Counted from the stretch's first letter, positions 28,110 to 41,342 are shown. The stretch: 64,000 nt of DNA from Chrysomallon squamiferum (GCA_012295275.1 CM022671.1:15764456-15828455); one strand, 5' to 3'. Notes: a model not told the origin generated them from the sequence alone. A program made the numbers and translations.

Positions 28110-29975
28110 TAACGCGGTATCGCTCGACATGTAAACAAGTTAATAAGATTTTGAGAGATGGCAAGAAATAATTTATCTACTATGTAATAGTTATACTTAA
28201 CTCGCAGAAACACATTAAATACTAGTACATTCCACTTTCAGTGATACTAGTTTGTACAAGTAATAGCATTACTTAGAATTACTATTATTATTACTGGTAG
28301 TAATTACTGTTGTATTAGTAATAACAGTAGTAGTAAGGGTAATAATTGTAGCAGTAAAAATAGAAGTAAATAGAAGCAGTCAGTAGTTATAGTGGTAGTA
28401 GCAGTAGTTGCGAAGGTCACAGTGGTGATAGGCGTAGTATTAATATTAATGAATGAATGAATGGAATGAATAATTAATTAATTAATAATAGTAATAATTA
28501 AAAATAATTAAAATAATAATAATAATGATTATGATAAGTGATCGAGAAAAATCGAAGTGAAAAAGAAAAGAATGGAAAACTGAAAAGACCAAAACGAGTT
28601 AGAGTTGTTGCTATGGTAAGGTCATGTTTATACTTCATCACAGGGTATTATTAGTGATAACATTAAACATGTCCACTTTCTAACGACATGCCATAGCGAC
28701 GTGATAGACCTGTGAATTTCACCATTATCCCGTTGTCTGGAGAATTAATTGCCATATTCGGAAACCAATGAAAATCCTGACCGAGCCACCAACAACAATG
28801 AGCGAGATGAAACTAGGCACAGGGATGCTTTATTATGCTGAGGTGGAAACGCGTCAAAACCGAATTAACAGGATTTGCTGATTTATGAAGGTCAAACGAG
28901 CAAACTGTCTTTAATTTCGTCCACTCAAACTGATCTTTCTGAAGTAAAACTTTAATTTTTTCTTTTTTTTTTTTTTTTTTTTTAATTGCAATATACCTTC
29001 ATGGCGAAAAATGATTATATTTTCGGCAAATAAAACAAAACAAAACAAAATAATAATAATTAAAATAAATAAATAAATAAATAAAAATTATTAAAAAATA
29101 AAAAAATAAAAAATAAAGTATAAGACAATTTAAGAACCTTCAGAAAAAAGAAAAAAACATTCAACAAGCGTTTAAATAATAATAATAATAATAATAATAA
29201 TAAAGAATCATGGGTATACAGTTCAGTATGATGAGTGTTGGTGTATCACGATATTACTCAGACTAGAAAGTGTTACAGTGTTTCGATAAGCCAATAGATT
29301 TACCGAGATTTCGTCACCTGCTTTCGCAGCCTTCGTGGAAACATTTCTCTAGAACCAGACATATTTTTGGACTTCTGTAAACATTTAATTACAGACAGAC
29401 GTAACATATTGGAGAACTCTGTGACGTGTACAGCAGACAGCAGTGAGTAAATGTAAATTAATTCTCAGTGAACGGTGTGATTAGTGCAAGCACACAACTC
29501 AAACAACAGTTAATGTGTAAAGTGTTTTTTCAAAATGACGTTAACAAATAATCGAAACGTTTATGTTAAAGTGAAGTATTTCCTCTCATTTTAATATCAG
29601 CCTGAATGGAATTCAGAGTCGATTACAAATTTGTTTTATTTTAATTTTTTTTTTTTTTTTTTTTTTTACAAAGATAAAGCAGTCTAAATAACAAAAGTTT
29701 TGTATTAACAAAATTAACATTCTCAGACAGTATAGTGAAAAGTGGAACTGGAACCATAAAACAACAACAACGACAACGACGACAACAACAACAACTAATA
29801 ATAATGATTTAATTAATTAATTAACAAACAAAAATATATAGATATAAAAGAAACATAATAATAAATCCGCCTATTTTTAATTATGACATTAATTATAACC
29901 ACTTTTGTTTAGCAGCTAAATAATAAAATAAAATTACTGTTTCCTTGCCAATTTAATTTCCTTCGATGCTGCCAA
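28110..29975. other. Gene-free stretch
   Basis: No gene is supportable. It contains AGT/AAT-type trinucleotide low-complexity sequence (about 28260-28530), poly(T) near 28960-28983, AAAT/AAT repeats at about 29040-29200 and poly(T) near 29646-29667. Confidence 0.55.
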
Positions 29976-30048
29976 TGAGCATTCACAATAATTTAAAATA
30001 ATATATTGTAAATGAAAGAAACCTAACTCCAAGCCGCATTGTAACAAT

Positions 30049-30406
30049 ATGGCGTCTGGAATGGAGCTTGAGACTTATTTTGTATCTGTTTTGTGTGACG
30101 TCAACAATAGAAACGACGTCATTCCTTGTTTGCTAGGTAAGCAGAAGTCTCTTGGAGTACAGTAAAATAATTTGTATTTCATTTCGCTATGTTCATTTTT
30201 TGGACACTGTAAGTAAGTACATTAAATTTATTTCTGATTTTTTTTTTTTTTTTTTTTTTTCAGGTTACTTAAGTCAATATTCTGTTATTCGATATTCAGT
30301 AAATGAATTATATGGTTCTTCATGGAAATTGGCATTTTATCAAAGTGGGCTGGAAATTTTAAAGTATTTCGACTTAGGCAAACACTCAAAATGTGCGTCA
30401 ATCTAA
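30049..30406 (+). CDS. Putative two-exon small protein (76 aa), left member of an inverted pair
   Basis: I do not recognise the product. Exon 1 is 30049-30136: ATG in a CAATATGGCG context, 88 nt, ending CTAG before the donor GTAAGC (phase 1). The intron has a poly(T) tract ending in CAG at 30261-30263. Exon 2 is 30264-30406, in matching phase, ending TAA. The protein starts MASGMELETYFVSVLCDV and includes KLAFYQSGLEILKYF. It has no signal peptide, membrane segment or known motif that I can see. A full CRE palindrome TGACGTCA lies at 30096-30103. The unit has an inverted, broken relative at 35882-36134, whose homology covers upstream sequence, exon 1, the intron and exon 2. It could instead be a member of a dispersed repeat family with chance splice-like sites, or the 5' end of a longer gene. 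Confidence 0.4.
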
Positions 30407-30562
30407 TAGTTATTTATTCTTCTAATATTTTCTCTGTCGATTCTAAATTTAATACATACATACATACATGCATACATACAGTCATACATCGTTACGAGGT
30501 ATGGGTGTGTATGTGTGTCTCTATGTGTGTATAATATATATAATAGAATGAAACAAGAAAAG

Positions 30563-30565
<3 letters not shown>

Positions 30566-30638
<73 letters not shown>
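30566..30638. repeat. (CT)n microsatellite
   Basis: A perfect CT tract of about 73 bp. Confidence 0.97.
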
Positions 30639-30642
<4 letters not shown>

Positions 30643-31165
30643 ATTACCTATCTTTATTTCACACACACATACACTGACACACACATACAAACACATCAAT
30701 GTAGTTTGCATCATACGATCACAGACAATGTATCGGATATCTAACGCCCATATGCTATTTCAGGCTATCGACACAGGTCTGTTTGAAAGTTAAATGACTC
30801 TTTTTATTATTATTGTTTAACGACGTCACAGATGAATTGATTATTCGGCTGTTTCATGTAAGACATTTTGGTATTTGTATTCGTTAGAGTCAACACGCTA
30901 CATTTCCACATTAACATGAAGAGTTTTTATAAATAAATGTTCATGGTTTGCTGCGTTAGTAATTAAGTAAATGATATTAGAAATAGTTTTTTTTTTTTTT
31001 TTTTTTTTTTTTTAATGTGTTACTCTTGTGGTGGTGAATGTTGTTGTTATTGTTGTTGTTTGCTGATGTAAATTATTTTATTATTACCATTTCATTTTTT
31101 TTTTTCTTAATTATATATTTCTCTTTTCTTTTTCTCTTTATATATACATACATACATACAGAGAG

Positions 31166-31189
31166 ATAGGTAGGTAGGTAGGTAGGTAA

Positions 31190-31265
<76 letters not shown>
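31166..31265. repeat. Compound (TAGG)n(TAGA)n microsatellite
   Basis: A TAGG block (about 31166-31187) runs into a long TAGA/GATA block ending near 31265. All three minus-strand frames stay open as Ser/Ile/Tyr/Leu repeats, which are artefacts. Confidence 0.95.
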
Positions 31266-31266
<1 letters not shown>

Positions 31267-31944
31267 CAAAAAAATATAGATATAGCCACACACACATATA
31301 TAATTTTTGAATCTTAACAATGTTTTGTTTTGTTTGTTTGTTTTTTTTTTTTTTTTTAAGTCAAATGAATTGTTTACTGCAGAAGAAAAAAAATTTAAAA
31401 AAGAATAAACAAATTTAAAAGATTTAAAAAAAAAAAAAATTTAAAATAAGGTTGAGAAAAGGCAAACGGAAAGAGAAAAATTGATGTAATCGATTAAACT
31501 GACAAGTGCCTGGAGCTGTTTGCTTAGACTTCACAACCACTAACACGGAGCTTCAAAGGTGAAAGCCTAATACTCTACAAGTAGAGCGATTTATGATAAC
31601 AATAATCCATAACTCTCTCAAATTATCTGATTTGGCCAAAAGGCAGAGAGACCAGCGAAATGTTCTTCTCGATAATAAAGCTTTGGTTGTAGTACCAATA
31701 CAGAACAAAATTATCACTGTTATCGATAACAAGAATCCTATTTAATACAATCGTCCAGTAACACATCGAGAAATTATTAGCACTATACTGAATTACCCGT
31801 ACGAAATTCTTATTCAGGTTCGGGAACCTTCGTTCGAAATGCTTGAGATCAGAAATGTTTCGGATTTCGGAATATTTCGGATTTTAGTTATAGAGGGAGA
31901 TTGAATGAGAATAGGATGCAAGTTTAATCAAGAATATTCAGTTA

Positions 31945-32263
31945 CAGGTACCGGACCAATTATCCGGCGTTCTGAAATCCGGAAAGACCAGAAAACCGGA
32001 ATTTCTTTCCCGACGCTATTTTCATAGTCCGCGCGCGCGGGTGTTGTCTTCACCAGACCGGAACTACTCTTTCAAGCCGCGTGACGTTCATTCACTCGCC
32101 GCATTGTTTACGTGTATCGTCAGTTTTCTTTATTATTTTAATTTTAAAATGTTTGTGCCTAATTATTTACGTATTTAGATGCCATGATACCAGAAAACCG
32201 GAAAATCCAGAAATCCGGAATGCCTCAGGCCCCAAGGAGTCCGGATAATTGGTCCGGTACCTG
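31945..32263. mobile_element. 319-bp MITE, Tc1/mariner superfamily (pogo/Tigger-like)
   Basis: The terminal inverted repeats match perfectly over 23 bp (31945-31967 and 32241-32263). They begin CAGGTACCGGACCAATTATC. TA dinucleotides flank the element at 31943-31944 and 32264-32265, the target-site duplication of this superfamily. The interior has further CCGG-rich subterminal repeats (GAAATCCGGAAA, GAAAACCGGAA), a short CG-alternating run near 32030-32040, and no transposase frame. Perfect TIRs suggest fairly recent insertion. The pogo/Tigger assignment rests on TIR style and is inferred. Confidence 0.88.
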
Positions 32264-33345
32264 TATAATGAATAAACAGCTGATACAGATAATACGCAGG
32301 TACTTTTATAAAATAATTTTAGCATGAAATGAAAGTTATTTACGTCAAATAATCCTAAATGTAAATATATCGCTATTTCGGTAGCTCTTGAAAAGATTCT
32401 GATTTCCAATTGTTAGATTTCTAATTTTATATAAGTGATCCTTAATCTCTATTCTGATTTTTTAAACATTCTGTAGAGTTTGAATGCTACCATAAGCATT
32501 GTTTTTTATGACATAGTAATGTTTTTTGTCCACAATATAAGATAATGGTATGTAGACCTACTATTTCACACAACAATGAAATAACAGGGAAATAGAACAA
32601 CAGGTATATAACCGTTATGATACTAACAAAACTTAGTTTATTATTAATTTACACTAATATTTATTTTATTTTGTCTGAAATCTTTGATTATCTGTATTAC
32701 TCTTTACGTGTGCTATTGAATAACCATATTAAATATATAGATAATATTAACTACATCTGTATATCCAGAGATCAAGCTACAAGCAGTAATATAAGAGTTC
32801 TAAACAATTCTCTACACGACTAATCAAACACATTCAATGGGCGAGTTAGTATTTCTGAGCTCGTTAAGTTTATTTTGATAGCTCAAGATTAACGATTTCT
32901 GATCTCATCTTATAAATCTAGTAAAAACATCCAGTAAAAGTATATTTGTACAGTGATGAAAATATTTACATTATAAACAAATTTGATTAAAAACAGAGGA
33001 AAAAAAAATATAGTTGATGATGATGTTATGCTTAATAGAGAAAATAAAAGTAAGCTTTATTCTCTGTTTTAATTATTTTTATTATAAATATCGTTGTGTT
33101 ACTGCTGGTTTTTATCAAGATAGGGCCTAGTTCACGTAGAGGAATGTCATGCAAAATACTTGTCATCGAACCAGTGTAATGACATTTGCACTACATGCGT
33201 AGCCAATGACGCTGAAAAACGCAATCGTATTTGCAGTAGGTATGCTAATACTGAGCAAAAAACTTCCCAGACTTCTTATTCGTGATCACGCAAAGTGAAA
33301 TAAAATTGTTAAACTGACTGTTTAAATGTGTCTGAACTTCAACTT

Positions 33346-33348
<3 letters not shown>

Positions 33349-33394
<46 letters not shown>
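33349..33394. repeat. (CA)n microsatellite
   Basis: A perfect CA tract of about 46 bp. Confidence 0.96.
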
Positions 33395-33395
<1 letters not shown>

Positions 33396-33558
33396 TTGCC
33401 AAGATCACGTTGGTGTTGTTTTACACACAGAGAAAATATGAAATCATTATTAAAAATTATTTCGAATAATTTCGATTAGAAACTCAATTTTGTGGCCTAC
33501 CATATTTACATAATAATAAATTAAAAGAAGATACAAATATTGTTTCAAACAATAAACT

Positions 33559-33660
<102 letters not shown>

Positions 33661-34263
33661 CTTTTTTTAACTGATAACATACTTACAGCATATCAGGTAA
33701 ACTGTTTTGAACATATGTTAATACATAATCGAGACAGCTTCAAAACTACACGTTTCAATGACACTAATATTATGTTATGTTGCCTTTTTGGTAAGAAGAC
33801 AGGTGTAAAAATAGTTCTATTATTAACATATCAAAAATTCCTTGTCCAGTTTTATCTTTAATGGAATAAATTCCAATAATTTAGAAGAAAAAGAATATGG
33901 GTCTTATTTAGTGCCTTTTCTTTCTTTGATCAAAACGTGCAGCGTAACACAAGACAAGCAGGAGACTTAAGGCTGTGAATATGATAGATATAGTGGTGGG
34001 CGTGTATGCAGCGGTTATCTCCCTTGATAAGTCATATAATTCTAACAAGGGACACAGGACACAGTAACCATTTTTTTGATACAACAACAACAATAACAAC
34101 AAAATCACCACCACCACGAACAACAACAACAAAAATAATATTAATATTAATAATAATTAACAACTGAAACACGGTATTTTTATTTATTTATCAGTATAAC
34201 TAATATTTACTAATTTTAATAAATCACTGATTTCCCACTAATATTTTATAGTCTATGAACATA

Positions 34264-34270
<7 letters not shown>

Positions 34271-34307
<37 letters not shown>
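34271..34307. repeat. (GT)n microsatellite
   Basis: A perfect GT tract. Confidence 0.95.
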
Positions 34308-34308
<1 letters not shown>

Positions 34309-34511
34309 TAATATAAATTAATCATTATATAGCATGACGATGTGTAAAATTTTCTTACTGTCAAATAATAATTTATTAGGTTCTTTTATAAATTATGTAT
34401 AAATCAATGGTAAATAAAAAAATATGTATGAAATCCGTTATTTCGTATGAAATAAAATGTGTCCTGCATGTTTCTGTGAAAAGATGTTGTCTGTTGATCA
34501 TCGGTTTAGAT

Positions 34512-35268
34512 CAGGGATGGACAATTATTTTTTGGAGAAAATATTGTGGAGGGCCGGGCTAAAAGGTTTAGCTCAATTCTGCATAATATTAACTGTATTT
34601 CTTTATAAAAAAAAAAAAAATTAGTAAATGGTGTTGTTTTGACAAAGCCAAGGAGAAAAAGTCAAAACTTGCCACTTCACGTTGCAGCTGAAGCTCCAGA
34701 TTCCCCGCAGTGTCCTCGATCCTTCTCGTCACGGTTCACCTGGGCAGTGGGACTTGCTCAAATGCTTCTCTTTTTTTCATGGCGTATTAGTTCTGCAGAG
34801 TCCACCAAGCACTCTTTGACAAAGTCCCCCTCCGAGAATGGCTTACTGTTTTCAGCAATTTTGTGGAATATCACAAAGCTAGTCTTGGTTTCTGCAGTCC
34901 TGGAGGTCTGAAGCATGGATAAAAAAAAAAAAAAAAAAAGTTTCTGATGGCCGCGCCCTTTCAGCATCATTCAAGTTTTTGTATTTTTCCACGTGTTTCG
35001 TCTCATAATGCCGACTCAAATTGAAACCCTTAAACTCAGCGATCTGCTCTCCGCAAACTAAACACACGGCTTTTCAATTATGCGCACGTCTTGATTTACG
35101 TATTGCGTCATTTTGAACGTGAATAAAAAAAACAGTTTTAAAATAAAAGCAATGCAGCTTTAATCCATGCAAGAGGTGAAATTAGAAAATATGTTTATTT
35201 TGAATTCCCAATTAACCTTACACGGGCCGGTCAGAGTCAACCAAAGGGCCGTAAAATGCCCAGGTTTG
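34512..35268 (-). mobile_element. Decayed, internally deleted hAT (Charlie/ZBED5-GTF2IRD2-like) transposon
   Basis: The left end begins CAGGGATGGACAATTATTTT and the right end reads, inverted, CAAACCTGGGCATTTTAC, an imperfect hAT-type terminal repeat. It is flanked by an imperfect 8-bp duplication (GTTTAGAT at 34504-34511 and GTTCAGAG at 35269-35276). GGGCCGG-rich subterminal sequence lies near both ends. The minus strand keeps transposase remnants. One is a BED-type zinc-finger-like stretch CLVCGEQIAEFKGFNLSRHY ending ETKH (about 34995-35065; CxxC plus HxxxxH). In another frame, after a poly(A/T) run at about 34921-34939, lies SFVIFHKIAENSKPFSEGDF (about 34800-34880). These match the N-terminal layout of GTF2IRD2/ZBED5-like hAT transposases. 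The catalytic core is absent. Confidence 0.82.
34758..35067 (-). pseudogene. hAT transposase N-terminal fragment, frameshifted
   Basis: Two minus-strand frames in sequence order carry the BED-like zinc finger and then the HKIA-KPF-EG-F-KEC block typical of domesticated and wild GTF2IRD2/ZBED5-type hAT proteins. They are split by a frameshift at the homopolymer near 34921-34939, and the frame stops soon after. The DDE catalytic region and the dimerisation region are missing, so no active transposase is made. Confidence 0.75.
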
Positions 35269-35881
35269 GTTCAGAGAGAATCATTTTCCTTACTGTCTGC
35301 CAAAAAAAAAAAAAAAAACATTTAATAAAACAACCTGATTCATTGTGGATTTGATTCTGTGTGTTCCATCCAATAGTAATGGCACGAGTATGTTACCAAA
35401 AAAAACTTAAAACGTGCGTGCACATGAATCTGCTAAACGAATTATTAGTGAAGTTTACAAGTGCCTCGTTAAAAAGTGCAACTTAATGCATTTTAATAGT
35501 TTGATCGATAAACGATAAACTTAGAAAGGAAAGTTCTGAAACGTAGCAAGTTTCTGAGCATAGTTCCAAACGTCAGCCTGTCAGAAGGATTCAACAGAAC
35601 AAGTTAAGTACGAATGTACGAAAAAAAGGCAGGGGATGTTGGAGAACCATAAAGAGTGAGTTGTAATCAAAAAATGTTCAGTGATTCAGACTATAAATTA
35701 GAAAATTTGATAGACATGAATGCAAACTTACTTTAATGATTCAAATAAAACCATAAGATCTTCTTTTTTAATGATTATAAATATAGGAAATATCTGCTGA
35801 GAGAGAGAGAGAGAGAGAGGATGCATTAGCCGAAATGTTAGAACAGTATTAAATAGATTAATAATTATGCGTTATGCACAT

Positions 35882-36134
35882 TTAATAAAATGCCAGTTTC
35901 GAATATGAATTTCTGACACTGAATGATACTGAATCTTGGTAACAAGCGGACAAGTAATCTGAAAAATAAATTTGAAAAATAATTAAATGTAATTGTCCTA
36001 GGACTCCTAGTAGGATTATCGAAGCGAAATAATTTTTTCAAATAATTTTACTGCTTACCTAGCAAACAGCGAGTGACGTCGTTTCTGTTGTTGACATTGT
36101 AACGAAGCAGAACAAATTATGCCCCAGACGTCAT
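35882..36134 (-). pseudogene. Broken inverted copy of the two-exon unit at 30049-30406
   Basis: Read on the minus strand, exon 1 spans 36134-36059 (ATGACGTCTGGGGCATAA...). It shares AACAGAAACGACGTCA, TGTTTGCTAG and the donor GTAAGCAG with the left copy, but an in-frame TAA follows five codons after the ATG. The intron ends TTTTTCAG. Exon 2 runs from 35958 to 35882 in the same phase, keeping TACTTGTC and AAACTGGCATTTTAT, then a premature TAA where the left copy continues with CAA. Homology continues upstream of the ATG (CCAACTCCAAGCC at about 36152-36164). The start-proximal stop and the early end suggest a pseudogene, or a repeat copy that never coded. Confidence 0.5.
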
Positions 36135-39044
36135 GTAACAAATATGGCTTGGAGTTGGGTTTCATTCAGTTTAAAAATTATTATGAATGTTTTACTGGAA
36201 ATACTTATTTTGAGTTTGGTATACATGTTTGTTTTTGTCTCAAATATCTTAAGGACCAATATTCTGAAAAATTTGGATCCTCAAAATTACATCATTTTTG
36301 GTCAGAATAAAGTTTTTTATATCGCTGGTGTTGATAGAACGGGAATATATAATGTTCATAACCGTTTGATCTTTTGTAGATTACGTGAGATTCACATGAC
36401 CTTTGTTCAGAATTATAGACCAGGATGTTAGTAACAATGTTAAAAAATATATTTTTAGTGATGTAATATTCTTTATAAAATGGAAATATTTTATCAAAGA
36501 AAACAGAAATTAAATATTGTTATATGCTAATAACTATGAATCACAGAGAAGAAAAAAAATAAGAAAAAAAAAATTAAAAAAAAAAAAGTTAAAAAGATTA
36601 AAAATGACAATAATTGCATGTTTTCTGCTGGGGAATATTTTCAAAACTCGCGGTTTCTGAGAAGTAAGGGAATTTGACCTTACAGGATTTCGTCGTCATT
36701 GTTAGTGAGAAAGGTGAGTAAGACAAACTGTAATCATGATCAGGTTACGTGGTCACACACGCCGTGTGCACACGTACTCACAAACAAAATACTGTGGACT
36801 GGTTTGAATTTCATGTTTACCTGGGATTTACATTCACAACACTCAGCGAAATTATAAAGCGCTGTTTGACAAAGAGATTTATATTTCAAAATTAGGGAGA
36901 TATATTTTCCTCTTTTTTTTGAATTTTTATTTAGTATTTTTGTTGATTTATTACCTCTACTAGAGAGAATATTGTCCAAATACAAAAAGTAATAATTGTT
37001 TGTTTATGGTTTTCATCATCGTTTTTATTTTTTTTTTTTTTTTTTTTTAAATAAAATTTTTGAATATTCAGATTTGTGTTGCTTCATTTAAAATAAAGGT
37101 TAGAGTTTGTTTTAATCTGCTGCTCTTTGTGTATTGTACAATCACGTTTTCTGTGGCTGGCCAGTGTTCAGAGTCCGCGTTAAGCTTTAAAGTGAAAGAG
37201 TGATTTTACAGTTGAGAAACATTCAGACAAGAGCTGATGTGTCGTAAAGGAAAGTGCTAATTGTTAGTGTTGTTTAATCAACACAGCACAAAACAATAAT
37301 GTGATAATGTTATGATTTCTTTTTTGAGGGTACTGATATTGCAGTAATAATCAAATGCGCGTGAGAGTGAGAGTGTGTGTGCACGTTAGAAACTTTAAAT
37401 ATAGAAGAAGTGAAAGTAATTGATTCATTCGCGAATTATATAATAATAATATGAAAAGTTTTTACTAGTAATAGAAAGGGCTGATATGATGGATGAGACT
37501 GCTCTCGCTTCCATAATGCTACTATATATTAATAGCTAAGAGATATCTAACAACTAAGAGAGGAAACCCGTCCTGCCGCGCACATTTCTAAAATATTCTG
37601 ATTAGTAGTAGCAAGAGAATTTCTATAAAAAAATAACCTTCCCACTGTTAGAAAAATACTACGGCTTTTGATAACGAGTCATTGGGCATGGTAAATGGGA
37701 TAAGATTAATGATATACCAGGGTTCTAGCCACTGAACTATCCATGACACAGGAAAATGGCAAAATGTAGTTAGATAACTCTGCGGTTGGCTCAATGCTAC
37801 AAAATTGCTGGCCCACAGCCCGTTATATAAAAAGTATCATGACCTTCTGTGCTAACTATGAACTAAAATTCCACAGACTTCCGTCAACAAAATAACATAC
37901 TCCACTCTGTAGATTCTTTATACGTAATTGTTTTTAAAGTGGTAGAAATAACGAAGATACACATTACGTGTGCGTGGACTGATAAATGACAGACATAACC
38001 GAGATACACTTTACGTGAGTGGACTGATAAATCAGCAGAAGGGTTTACTGAAATCTTAAACGTTATGTGAACGCACGTTTACCTGAAAGTACCTGTGAAA
38101 AAAAGCGTGTCAGTTAGGTAACTGCCGTTTTTATCTCCAACCTCGACACACTTACGTGTGCACTCTTCAGTCTCGTGACAGAATTCGGTTAATATGTTAT
38201 TTTGTTCAACTTTCCACACTACGTTCAGCTGATGTTTTCACATTAAGTTATTATTTCATCTACGTCCGATTAAATTTCTTTTTTATTTATTTTTTTTGTA
38301 TTTGCCGTATTCAGGATCTGTTTCAAAACTCTGAGTTTGCACTATTACAAGTCATTCGCCTCCCCTTCATCCAGAAACAGTTTGAGGACGACAGGAAACT
38401 GAAATGTGCTGATAAGCAAAAATTAAATTTAAACTTGAATAATCACCAAAAATAAAATCATGATAATGAAAGTACTTTAATTCTGTACTGCTATCGTTAT
38501 AGAAAAAAAGCTTCATAGTTAATAAATAAAACTTATTATTATAAATAGTAGTAATAATAACAGTGGTAGTAGTAGCTGTAGTAGTGGTAACAGTGGCAGC
38601 AACATTTAGTAGTAGCAGTAGTAATAATAGTAACAGTAGTAGCAGCAGTGGTACTGGTATAAGTAGTAACTACTAGTAGTAGTAGTAGTAAAAGTAGAAG
38701 CAATAGCAGCTGAAGTAGTAGCAATAGTACTAACGATAATAATAGCAGTAATAGTAGAGGTGATGTAGCAAAAATGATACGTAGTAAGAGAATAACCTGT
38801 ACATGTATGTATATGCATAATAATATCAGATATACAAAAACGGCTGCTGATACTTCACATATTGCCTGATCAGCGGAAACTAATCTCTCGTCTTCTCATC
38901 AGCACAAAAGCATGTATATCGATTAATAATAAATAAATAAATAATTAAATAAATAAATAAATAAACAACAATAAGAAAAAAAATAAGAAAAGTAAAACAT
39001 AAAAATAAATTCAGAGAACAGTCTGGTGCGAGAAATAATTTAAA

Positions 39045-39115
39045 ATGAACACCGAATGGGTTTGATCCAAAGACCAATTACACCTCATCCTTCGACTGAA
39101 CTACCTCGCGTTCCT
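39045..39115 (-). other. tRNA-like sequence, possible tRNA-derived SINE head
   Basis: On the minus strand, TAGTTCAGTCG (39103-39093) matches the RNA polymerase III A box with one mismatch. GGATCAAACCC (39068-39058) resembles a B box, at roughly tRNA-like spacing. No clean cloverleaf or SINE tail can be confirmed by eye. Confidence 0.3.
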
Positions 39116-40181
39116 TATTGAATGTGGAATTTCAATAAGGAATTAGGGGCTGTAAACGAAGAAAGAAAATGGCCATGACGCACTGAAACCTGGGGTAGCT
39201 CCACACAAACCGGTGACGTCATTGAATATTGACAATAAGCGAAAAGAGGTACTTCAGTGTTTTTATTAAAATCGTTTTCAGACGCAAACACGAGTATCAC
39301 GGATGCCATACTTCTGTCGTTTGACTCGAGCAGAAGTAACAAAACAACCATTGTTTCTTAGGCTGGAAACCCTAACTCCAGCTGTTTTTAATTACTTCAA
39401 GAATGAATGGCAACTTCATTAATGAATGAATGAAGATTTGATGAATGAATATTTATAATAAATGAATGGATAAATGAATGAATATTTAATTTTATTTATA
39501 TCAACATAATAATACTTCGAAAAATCAAACAGTTAAAAGTACACAAGTTAACACTTTTTCTAGAAGATAAAATGTATGTAGTTATATATGTATGTATTAA
39601 TGTGTATGTATAACTGTATGTATATTTATATATATATATATATATGGATGTATATCTATATATCTATCTATACACGCACGCACACATACAAAATACACGC
39701 ACAAACAGATACGAATATCAATACATACATACATACATATATACAATGAAGGCAAAAAAAATAAAGAAAATGCTTTATTATCATGTCAGCACAAAAATAT
39801 ATCGGTAATATTTGTTCTAGGACTTATATATATATATATATATAATACTTAGAAGTGTAAACAAAGAAAACTGGTGGTCTCATAAGAACACGCTTACTAG
39901 TAGTGATACTTAGAGCGGTGTCGTATCTCTTACGTGACCCCGATAGAGCCAAGCTGTTGCGTATTAGACCTTGTTTACTGTTAATACAGTCCAAATTATT
40001 TACACTATTTTGTTTCTGTCTGCATCCAGTTTGCTCTTATCATTTTTTATTTTTCTATGATATTGTTTTCTTACTTCGTTTGTGTATAACCACATCTTGT
40101 TAGTGGGTTTTTTTTTTTTATAATCGTCATCGTCATTGTTATTATTATCGTCATCATGTTCATTATTATCACTGTAATTAC

Positions 40182-40237
<56 letters not shown>
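40182..40237. repeat. (TTA)n microsatellite
   Basis: A perfect trinucleotide tract of about 55 bp. Confidence 0.95.
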
Positions 40238-41061
40238 TTCACGATTCGTAGTAGCAGTAGCAACAGTAATAGTAGTATATATTTATATATTTATTTATTT
40301 ATGTTGTTGTATTATGTTCGTGATGGTGGTGGTGGTAATACTGATGATTATGTTATTTCGAATGATATTAAATTGTATTAACACTATTAATAATGAAATT
40401 GTATTTTACTTTATACGTTATCGCAAAGTAAAAACAAATTTAGTAAATTAACACTTCGATATGATAACATGCACTGGAATAACAATAACCTGCATGACTC
40501 ACTTTTCGGTTATGCAAAAACATGTACAACTGCAGCTTTACGCGTTTGTTTTTAATGTGTATACATGAACTCTCGATACTCATATACGTATGTGATTACG
40601 AATTATATAAAATATATTCGTGCGATAGCAGTATAACCCGTAACCGTAGAAAATAAGTATTTAGCCTACTCTTTCACACAAAGCATTCAGCACGGGTCAG
40701 TGACAAAAGTAATTGTAGCTTCAGCTGTGTACAATGCTAATTATCTTCAATTGAACGAAAATGATGGAACGCTCGGGGGAAAAAAACGAAAAAAAAGAAA
40801 AAAAAAACAGCTGATCTGAACTTTTTACACCCTGTATTTTCACCCACACTCAAAGGTGAAACCGTACACCTCAACAAATATATAAAAACACACCCAACTG
40901 AAGTAATTACAGGGTTTGCACCCACGTTGTCAGTAAATTAGTCTTCAAAACGGAAACATTTGTAACAAATTATTCCTTTCGAAATTTGTTTTTAGTGCTG
41001 TTTTTTGTGCTGGATACAACGACCCTGTATTCGGACACACAAACCAGTCCGTCATGTCTCG

Positions 41062-41117
<56 letters not shown>
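41062..41117. repeat. (TTA)n microsatellite
   Basis: A perfect trinucleotide tract of about 55 bp. Confidence 0.95.
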
Positions 41118-41120
<3 letters not shown>

Positions 41121-41293
41121 ATAATAAAGAAATGCATAAATCTTACTGCTGATAAATTTTCTTTTTATTTATTTAATTTTTGCTTTATCATCATTGTTGT
41201 TGTTGTTGTTGTTGTTTTGTGGGTGTTTTTTTTATTGTTGATGAACATAACCTCCCCCCCAAAAAAAAAAAATTAAAATAAAAATAAAAAAAA

Positions 41294-41294
<1 letters not shown>

Positions 41295-41339
<45 letters not shown>
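41295..41339. repeat. (TA)n microsatellite
   Basis: A perfect TA tract following A-rich low-complexity sequence. Confidence 0.95.

Positions 41340-41342
<3 letters not shown>

Larger units (their letters stand above)
30407..31940. other. Gene-free stretch with microsatellites
   Basis: I see no gene. It contains (CT)n at 30566-30638, poly(T) near 30987-31013, a (GGTA)n then (GATA)n tract at 31166-31265 and poly(T)/poly(A) runs at about 31340-31440. Confidence 0.55.

Noticed and set aside
36119-36431. Plus-strand open frames across the right arm of the inverted pair
   Set aside because: They run antisense through the exon-like unit, which has matching splice signals only on the minus strand.
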